Source: Gambelia wislizenii
Lineage: Eukaryota; Chordata; Lepidosauria; Squamata; Crotaphytidae
Length of the DNA: 64,000 bases
Direction: 5' to 3'
Assembly: GCA_030847615.1 (NCBI GenBank)
Contig: JAUMIR010000003.1
Span: forward strand, 342,502,256 to 342,566,255
The notes under the pieces were generated by a model. The model was not told the origin of the DNA, ran no database searches, and saw nothing but the letters and a program-made list of their open reading frames with translations. Positions 56,399 through 64,000 of this stretch are shown piece after piece. The translations under genes and the position numbers were made by a program. The number at the start of each line of letters is the position of its first letter. Position 1 is the stretch's first letter.

Positions 56399-56498
56399 TC
56401 TGTGTGAATTCACAGAAGACCACTCGAAGATCTATGGTTACAGGTAAGCAACCTGACCATCTTCTTCATGGTCTCTGTGAATCCACACAGTGGGTAGT
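56399..56498 (-). repeat. DIRS internal complementary region
   Basis: 56399-56457 is the reverse complement of the right outer end 56129-56187 (two or three mismatches). 56459-56498 matches, in inverted sense on the element, the left outer end 62354-62392 (CTCTGTGAATCCACACAGTG). Together they are complementary to the junction formed if the two element ends were joined. Confidence 0.85.
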
Positions 56499-56619
56499 TA
56501 GCAAGTTTCAGTACCCGGAGGAGGTCATGCCATGCTCATAGGGAAGACGAGGACACTTGTGGTACCATAACAACCAGAACAATTTTATTAACAAGTAACT
56601 GATGAGCAGTCACACTCAC

Positions 56620-57962
56620 TTAATGAAGGGAGGATAAAAGCACAGCCCTTCTAAAGGCAGCTTCGTTGCGAGAATGAGTGTCCAACCTGTAGTGAGAAAT
56701 AAAACTCAAAGGTGTGGACCAAGTGGCTGCATGGCAGATGTCCTCTAGGGGAATGCCGGAAAGAAAGGCAGCCGAAACCGCTGTAGTAGAATTTCCTTGC
56801 ACCTGTGCAGGTAGAGGCTTGCAAGCCAATTCATAGTACAGAGTGATGGTGGAGGCTACCCATTTTGACAGACGCTGTGGAGAAATGGGAGTTCCAAGCT
56901 TGGAGTCTGCATAAGCCAGAAACAGACGTGGAGACTTTTGAATTGGAGCAGTTCATTGAGTGTAGAATGCAAGCGCTCTCCTGACATTGAAGGAATTGAG
57001 AGTTCACTCGAAATCATCCTTCAGGTCCTGCATCAAAGCCAGGAGGACAATAGATTGGTTGAGGTGGAAACTTGAAACCACCTTTGGAAGGAAAGACAAA
57101 TCTGGCTTGAGGACCACCTTGTGCTTGTGGAATGACAGGTATGGAGCATCGGAGCATAGATCACAGAGTTCACCGCCTCTTTGGACTGAAGTAATGGCAA
57201 CGAGAAAGGCTGTTTTCCATGACAAAAGTCTGAAGTCCGCAGTAGCCATGGGTTCGAATGGTCATCTGGAGAGTTAAGAGAGAACCAATTCAAGGCTCCA
57301 AGCTGGCATGGGCTTGACCACCAGAGGGTGAAGGTTGATGTAGCCCTTCAGGAACTTCTTGACCAGATCATGGAACAGAGAGGGTCAGCCTCATGTTTGG
57401 AACTCTACAAAGATAGCTGCCAGATGACCTTTCAGGGATGAAGCAGACAAGCCCAAGCTGGAAAGGTGTAACAGGAACTGGAGAACAGTGACCATCATGG
57501 AGGACTCCACAGTAAGGTTACGGTCAGCTAAGAATGTCTCAAACAATCTCCATTTGTAGAAGTAGGAACAATGCATGGCATCAGCATCGGTTGCCTGGAT
57601 GTCATCAGGCAATGGAGGTGGTGCTAATCTCATCAAATCCAAGGCCGAATTCGGTGTTGAATTCTCCACACAGTCAATGGAAGCATCTCGAGGTCTGGGT
57701 GCCTCACTTTGCCATTGTGGATAGTCAGCAGGTCCAGTCGGTTTGGTGGACGGATGAAGTGCCGATGGGCCAGGCGAAGGAGAGGTGCAAACCACAGTTG
57801 TCGATGCCACCATGGGGACACCAGGATTGCATTTGATTGGTCCTGACGTAGTTTGGGCACCACTCGCATCAACAGCAGGAACGGAGGGAACAAGTACAGT
57901 AGAGGTCCATTCCAATGAAACAGGAAGGCATCTCCTCTTGAGACCTGGACCCAGGACCTCAC
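56620..57962 (-). pseudogene. DIRS tyrosine recombinase
   Basis: Fragments in order: 57962-57391 (linker after RNase H, VLQFLLHLSSLGLSASSLKG as the N-terminal core-binding domain), 57293-57004 (FLVAITSVQRGGELCDLCSD, the first catalytic box, where the usual arginine pair reads QR) and 56829-56620 (AVSAAFLSGIPLEDICHAAT then FISHYRLD with the nucleophilic tyrosine). The HxxR box before it is lost (PAQVQGNSTT). The enzyme would join the circular intermediate to the genome; this copy cannot. Confidence 0.85.
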
Positions 57963-57977
57963 ACAGTACTAGTGGCA

Positions 57978-58558
57978 CTATCTGTTGGCAGGGCTCACAA
58001 ACAGGTCCACCTCCAGGATGCCCCAGTAACAAAATAAGTCCTGGACCACAGTTTGGTGTAGCATCCACTCGTGGATGGATGAATTTGAATGACTGAGTCC
58101 ATCAGCAAGAATATTCTCCTCCCCCAGCAGGTGAATGGAATGGAGGAGTATTCCTCTCAAAACACACTAGTCCCAGATTTCCAGGGTGAGTGACAGGAGA
58201 GATGGTGACCTCGTACGGCCTTGTTTGTTCAGGTAGTACATTACTGAGGTGTTGTCTGTCACCAGCAACACCGTCTTCTGGGTCACCATTCCCTTGAAGG
58301 CTGAGTGCTTTCTGCACAGCCATGAGTTCGAGAACATTGATATGGAGCTCCTGTTCTCTGGCATCCCAGGTGCCCCGAATCTTGTACACATCGAGATAGG
58401 CTTCCCATCCTAGGAGGGACACATCCGTGGTAATAGATACCTGGAGCTGTGGAGGTTCGAACTGCATGCCCGATAGGACGTTGGAAGGGTGCAACCACCA
58501 ATCTAGAGAGTGCTGAATCACTTGTGGCATAGTTAGGAGCTTGTGAGCAGGGTCTCAC
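57978..58558 (-). pseudogene. DIRS RNase H domain
   Basis: Motifs in order: SITTDVSLLGWEAYL (first aspartate), ELHINVLELMAVQKAL (glutamate), LLVTDNTSVMYYLNKQG (second aspartate) and HLLGEENILADGLSHSNSS (final aspartate). The catalytic acids are still present, but three overlapping frames (58558-58283, 58530-58102, 58391-58167) show frameshifts. The domain removes RNA from the RNA-DNA hybrid in replication. Confidence 0.85.
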
Positions 58559-58599
58559 ACTGGGTCAAAAACATTCAGGAACCAGGTCTGCAGCGGCTG

Positions 58600-59420
58600 A
58601 AACCGTAGCTTGACAAGGCAAGTGACTGACATCATGGCCACCATATGGCCGAGTAGGACCTGCACAAAATGCGCTAAAACTCACCTTGCTTGGAGGCAGC
58701 GATGAATTAATAGGTGTAGGGTATCAAAGCGGGGTTTTGGGAGGTAGGCCCTCACTGACATCGAATCCAGATGAGCCCCAATAAACTGGATGGACTGTGT
58801 GGGCTCGAGGTGAGATCTTTCCAGGTTGACGACCAGGCCCAGAGAGTGCAACAAGTCCATTGTCAGGCTGATATCCTGTCAAAGTTGAGACTGGGAGTCC
58901 ACTACCAGCAACCAGTCATTGATGTAGGGAAAGACAACTACACTGTGCTGACACAGGAAGGTTGCCACCACTGTCATGCTTTCGTGAAGACCCTCAGGGC
59001 CGTGGAGAGACCAAAGGGCAGGACACGGAACTGGAAAGTGTTGTCCTCGATCTGGAATGCCAAGAATCATCTGTGAGATGGATGGACCCCCACATTAAAA
59101 AAAAATGTGTCCTTGAGGTCTATCAACGTGAACCAGTCTCCCCATTGTAGGAGGAGCAAGATTGAAGCCAAGGAAACCATTTGAAACCTCTTTGGAATGA
59201 TGTAGCCATTCACCATACAGAGGTTGAGAATCAGGTGGAGGCCTCCGTCCTTCTTGGTGACCAGAAAGTACCTTGAGAAGAAACAGAGGCAGCACTGGTC
59301 TGGTTCCACGGGTTCGATGGCTCCCTTCTGGAGCAACATCTATTTCTCCTCTAGGAGGGATGGGGAAGGCAGCATTTTTGGATCCAACCTGTCGGAGGTG
59401 GTGTTTTGAACTCGATCCAG
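58600..59420 (-). pseudogene. DIRS reverse transcriptase
   Basis: Frame 59339-59067: KGAIEPVEPDQ, YFLVTKKDGGLHLILNLCM and the palm FTLIDLKDTFFFNVGVHPSHR (first catalytic aspartate in DLKD). The next frame 59070-58879 holds the catalytic loop as FPYINDWLLVVDSQSQL, where the usual YIDD reads YIND. A shift separates the two frames near 59068. Inactive. Confidence 0.87.
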
Positions 59421-59549
59421 TAGCCGGACTGAATGATACGAAGCACCCATTGGTCTGATGTTATCGAAGACCCGGTGTCCTGGAAGGCTGACAGGTGGTC
59501 TCCGAAGAGAGGGGTCTATAAGAAATAAGAGAGCGAGAGATCAAGTGCT

Positions 59550-61980
59550 TAGAAATGTAGTCTGCCTTGGTCCTTAGATCTCTGCTTGGATGGTGGTCGG
59601 TAGCATGAGGCAGAGGCCTGACTTCTCACTGAAGGAGTGGTTGGAGCTGGTGGCTGAAAATGAGAACATCTGAGGATTGGGGCATGTACCCTCTTTGGTA
59701 AGAGTGGCTGTAAGAATTGGAGTGCCACCCCAAACACCCTCTCTGCTGGTACACAGAAGATGAGGACAATGGCATACTGTACGTTCTTGTGGTGGTCCTC
59801 ATCTTCTGTGTAAACTCCAACTTCTCATCGGTGGAACCGTTGAAGAGACCGGAATGGTCAAAAGGCATATCCTCTATTGTTGAAGAAGCCTGTGGGGTGA
59901 GTCTGGACGATCGGAGCCAAGCATGCCTTCGGAGCGCTATGAAACCGGTAATGGTCTTGGCTGCACAGTCAGCTACATGACGAGCCGAATTCATGTTGCC
60001 TGGCCAGGAGTTGGGCTTCAGCCTTTTATGTTCTTTGGTCAGATCCTGAAGAAGAGAGCCCATTCACTCCCAGAGGACTTGTTGATAGGCCCCCATGCAT
60101 GCTGAATAGCTGGCAATACGGAAGCTCAACCCAGCTGCGGAGTAAAGCTTCTTGCCTATATCCAGTTTATGTCCTTGCCCATGTCCAGTTTACGACCCTC
60201 TGGATCAGCTGAAGACATCTGGGGGCGATGTTGTCATCTTTGCTAGGAAGCTTCCACCACGACGGAATTTGGTCGAGGATGCTCTCGGAGCCATTCCATG
60301 CCGTCACCAGGCACACAGTACAGATGGTCTATTCATTTAGATGTTGACGGTATCAAAGAAGGGTTTTCCCATGAACCCCGGGTCAGCTTAAGAAGTAAAG
60401 GCAATACAGGGATGCTGGCAACAGGTGGTGCCTTGGATTTTATCCTGTGGTAGATGGGATCCACTGGATCAGCCTCCTTTTCCTTCACCTTCAGATCCAA
60501 GGTGTGGGACATCCTCACCATCTGTTCTGTTAAGGTGCGTACATCATCCATATGTGATGATGAATCCTCGTTGAGGTGGTCCAGTGGTGGGGACAAAAGC
60601 CTGGGCACAAACGGGCTTGAAGATCTCAAGGAGTACGATGAGGTTGACAAAGGAGAAGGACTCCAATGATGTCCTCACGGAGTCGCATGAGGAGTTGGGT
60701 ACCAAGGCAATGGCAGCAGAGGGCGAGACTCTGTCTGTACTGGAGAGACCTGACTGCCAGCCTCCCTAGTTTGGGACTTTGGCGCTCAACGGGGATCATT
60801 TCCTGGTGTGGAGGGAGAGATGAGGAGGTGAGAGATAACTGCTCTAGCCAGTTACCGTAAACTGAGGGCGATGGGTGAAAGTGAACCCTTGGGCCCGTAT
60901 GGACAATGTCAAAGGGGCAGCGAATGCGGAACAAGCAATATCATAAGCCCCATAGTGATGGTTGAAAGCAGAGTCGAGAGGAAGGGATTGCAGGTTTTCC
61001 AACTACCAACTACGATTGCTCCTCAACTTCCACATCAATCGCTTCCGCCTCAACATGTTCAGTAGACATCTCTCTTCTGAGAAATTCCTCTCGTGAAACA
61101 ATCAGAGTAAGTGACTGCCTTCGTCGGACTAGAGAAGCCTCTAGTTCTCCTTCAGACACATCAACAACCTCCACTTGAACAATCTCCAGGGAGGGGACTG
61201 GAGAAGCCTTCCGAGATGGAGTATGGGCTCAAGCCCAAGACTAGGATTCAATGGCCACAGTCGCAACCGCAGTTGGCGTCAATTGCCGCACAGTAGTTGC
61301 CTCTTCAGTGGCTTGCTGGTGCATCTCAGGCTCATGTTCCATAGCAGCCATTGCCGTGGATGAAGGACAGGCGGAGGGTTCCGCCAACATGTGTTTCTCC
61401 TCCTTCTTCTTCTTTTTAGCCTTATCCTTAGACAAAGCAGAAGAGTCACAGTCCCAACTGGAGGTCAACTTCACAGGAGCAGGTTCCCAACCAGAAGTAG
61501 ATGGTCCCAGGGAGGCATGGTCCTGACTTGAGATGGAGCGTTGGGAAGGGTCTCGATCCTGAGATGAATCCAAGGTCTTTCCATGCTTATGGCTCCAAGT
61601 TATGGCCTCCAGGTCCAAAGCAATGGAGCGATGATGGGATGGTACAGAGGACTAATACCAATGTTTTGTGGTTGGGCTTACAGATGGAGAACAACCCCTC
61701 TTAGCCAGAGGAGGAGTTGAAAGTTGGACCCCTGAGGTAGAGGACGAAGACGGAAACAGAGTCTTCTCATACAAGAAATATTTCAATCAAGAAGAACATT
61801 GTTTTCTGGCCTGAGGTGTAAAGGTCCAACAGTGAACACAGGTGTCCACGTTGTGGGCCTCGCCCAGACAGATCAAATACCTTGAGTGGCTGTCAGAAGC
61901 AGGCAACTTGGCCTGCCACACCGAACAACACTTAAAGGTGGTGGATTTCAAAGCCATTATCACCAACAACAAGGATTAAG
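59550..61980 (-). pseudogene. DIRS gag-like ORF
   Basis: Pieces: 61972-61787 with LICLGEAHNVDTCVHC, the Cys-rich N-terminal motif of DIRS gag proteins; 61618-61241, a lysine-rich and Gln/Ala-rich linker; 60934-60333; and 60063-59626 with DCAAKTITGFIALRRHAWLR and ASSTIEDMPFDHSGLFNG, a conserved gag C-terminal segment. Several shifts and stops. Would package the RNA. Confidence 0.75.
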
Positions 61981-62227
61981 AAAAAGAATAGTCAAACCAG
62001 TCCGAGGTCAGCCAAATCAGAGTCTGAAGCCAAGTCCTAAGGTCAAAGCGAAGGAGGAGTCAAATCAGTCCAAGAGTTAAAAAGAGCCAAAAAATCGTGA
62101 CAAGAGACAAGGGAAAGCCGAAAAAACAAAGCCAAAAACAGTCCAAGTCAATCTGTGAGGGAAATCCAAAAGTGAAAGAGCTCTAGCAAAGGAAGAGTTC
62201 CTATGTGCTGCTAGCGCGGCGGACGAA

Positions 62228-62393
62228 AAGGAACTGAGGAGAATTAGGCAGGAGCGCCTTAAGAGGGACTGTTAGGGTGGGTGGAGCTACCGCCAAAAAT
62301 GTCCTGCCTAGCGATTCCAGAAGATTCCGAGTGCTCTGTGCAGGTGCAGGAGTTACCCACTGTGTAGATTCACAGAGATCACAGAGAAGATCC
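62228..62393 (-). repeat. DIRS left inverted terminal repeat
   Basis: Inverted partner of 56153-56318: on plus it reads AAGGAACTGAGGAGAATTAG to GTGGGTGGAGCTACCGCCAA and ends TCACAGAGAAGATCC. Confidence 0.85.
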
Positions 62394-63049
62394 ATAAATT
62401 TACAGATATGTCAGCTGAGTGCCTGTCCAGGTAAATAATGAAAAACATTGTTTAAAATGCATAATTGTATGCACAATGCACAATACCTTGCAAAAGAAGA
62501 TGCAGTATGGCTTCTGGAAAGGCAAAACTGCCTCAACAACTTTTTAAAACTAGTTAAGAATGTCAACAAATATGTAGACGGATGATACAGCAAGCATTGT
62601 ATACCCCAACCTATCCCCGGCAAAAGGAAACTGATGAGGAAGTCACACAAGCACAAAATAAGATGATGGGGCCTCTTATATATTCATAAATGGTTTTAAA
62701 ACAGAAAGCAGAGAGTAAACAGTTACAATTCTCACACTGAAAGGAAAGAAGCAGTAAGGTTCACCACAGGAATGTCCTGGAACTTGCTGTATTTAACTTA
62801 TTAATTTAAAGGTATACCTCAGGTTTTTTGTGTGTTTTTTGTTTTGTTTTGTTTTTTAAAGGAGCTGCGTACCTGGGACATTACTTCTGTAGCAGGAAAT
62901 ATGATACCAGAGGCAAATATAACATGGAAGAAATAGGGATGTGTTCCTACACTACAAAAAAGAAGAGCAAACTTCAGCAAGCTTTAAAAAAAAAAAACTG
63001 ACAATATGTACATGTGATATAAAACAACCAGGTCAGGTACGCCTTGCAT
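62394..63049. other. No recognised feature
   Basis: AT-rich flank. T- and A-runs at 62825-62860 and 62985-62997. Minus frame 62411-62656 without domain. Confidence 0.4.
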
Positions 63050-63260
63050 GAGTAAAGAAAAAAAGATGTTGAACCTTGTAAAGATGACTTGCATTTTCAG
63101 TTTGCATATCTAATTTTTTAGAAATCCACTCTAACACGTTTTGTTAAACATTTCACTCAGATAATCTTTAAATGTATTCCTTTGACATTCTGAAAGTCCT
63201 CTAAGCTTGATATTATTCTTCCTTATTCTATTATGCAGATCTTCCCTTGTACTGTATAAG
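63050..63260 (-). pseudogene. L1 ORF1-like relic
   Basis: The minus strand from about 63246 reads EDLHNRIRKNNIKLRGLSEC followed by DYLSEMFNKTC, resembling the conserved junction of the L1 ORF1 protein coiled coil and RNA-binding domain (typically ENR.RRNN.R..GL.E). Two TAG stops follow. Sequence up to 63640 on the same strand is lysine/glutamate-rich and could be the coiled coil. Confidence 0.5.
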
Positions 63261-64000
63261 TGATAGCAAAAAAAAATTCGCCAAACTTATTCTAATATCC
63301 TAAAAGCTTTTCTTAACTGGATGTGCAATCCAATGCAGGCTTACTAAAAATTAAATATATTGAGTTCAAAGAGTATAATTCCAAGTAGACACATGATTTT
63401 ATCTTTAGTCATCTTCCATTTCTTCTTGCCAATCTTTATTGATTTAATTTATGCTGTAATATCATCTCTACATTTTTTTAATCTGAAAATTTTTGTCCTA
63501 AGTCTACAGATCTAACATTAGGTTTCTTCGTACCTTCTATTATACATTTCTTTGTTTCTTATTGAATATTTCTGATTTCTTAATCCTTTTTCTTGGAAGA
63601 ATTTAAAATTTGGACTTTAAATAACTTTAAACTTTAAATAATACAGGTCTTTGAGAACCTGCTAAAGAAATTGCATCTTCCTTTCCCTATTTGTATTTTT
63701 GTATTTTTATATTTTATATTTAAGAGTTTATTAAATCACCTGCCAGAATAGATTATGTTCCCATTCCTTTTTATTGTCATTTTATTGTAAGTACTAATAT
63801 TTTAATGGCTCCTAGTTATATCCCAACAACTGAAATGTGGCGGGGGGACAGGACTATTTTTCCAAGTAAACTGTGTATTGATCAATGTGAGATCATACCC
63901 CAAATATATGTGACATGATTTTAACAAATAGATATTACGTGTTATTTTACATTATTACTTTCACAGCACTTATAAATTTAGTTCCCATTAGTAATCAATA
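63261..64000. other. AT-rich end, no firm feature
   Basis: Possibly more of the L1 relic to about 63640; beyond that, T-rich low-complexity sequence (GTATTTTTGTATTTTTATATT) and nothing recognisable. Confidence 0.4.

Larger units (their letters stand above)
56129..62393 (-). mobile_element. DIRS-type tyrosine-recombinase retrotransposon
   Basis: About 6.27 kb, near full length. On the minus strand the order is left ITR, gag, reverse transcriptase, RNase H, tyrosine recombinase, internal complementary region and right ITR. Ends are inverted instead of direct repeats and there is no integrase, both hallmarks of DIRS elements, which integrate by a tyrosine recombinase through a circular DNA form. 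No target duplication is visible, as expected. Every ORF is broken by stops or shifts, so the copy is inactive. Confidence 0.88.

Overview
This window looks like non-coding nuclear DNA of a squamate reptile, most likely a lizard. The evidence is the repeat content, not any host gene: CR1 LINE tails ending in ATTCTATG units, L2 LINE fragments, 5S-rRNA-derived and tRNA-derived SINEs sharing one 3' tail, many palindromic DNA-transposon derivatives, a DIRS-type tyrosine-recombinase retrotransposon and a trace of L1 ORF1. The species assignment is inference. I found no host protein-coding gene I can defend. Almost all open frames are transposon remnants or chance frames; the only possible host exon is a weak 59-base candidate near 43.7 kb.

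Layout. 1-9.5 kb: a family-A MITE end, a 5S SINE, a tRNA SINE, a CR1 tail, an L2 split by two MITEs, a 307-bp palindrome and an antisense non-LTR element. 9.5-28 kb: scattered SINEs and MITEs (working families B, C, D, E), an LTR-like unit, a Tigger-like MITE carrying a small inverted insert with hammerhead-like motifs, and a long unannotated block at 26-28 kb. 28-48.8 kb: densely nested: a TA-flanked mariner-like MITE inside a family-B MITE, a non-LTR element inside a family-A MITE, the longest CR1 (about 2 kb) inside an LTR-like unit, two Tigger-like MITEs inside an L2, and two CR1 copies each inside a SINE. 48.8-56 kb: a GC-rich minisatellite, a CR1 tail, two repeats shared with the first half, and a complete family-A MITE. 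56.1-62.4 kb: one near-complete DIRS element on the minus strand (gag, RT, RNase H, tyrosine recombinase). 62.4-64 kb: AT-rich with an L1 ORF1 relic.

The strongest structure is the DIRS element: inverted terminal repeats, a right-end extension of about 24 nt, and an internal region at 56399-56498 that is complementary to both outer ends, as expected for a template of a circular intermediate. All protein-coding transposon remnants carry stops or frameshifts, apart from one short open CR1 segment. No working element or host operon-like system is visible. Family letters A-E are labels for this window only, not database names.
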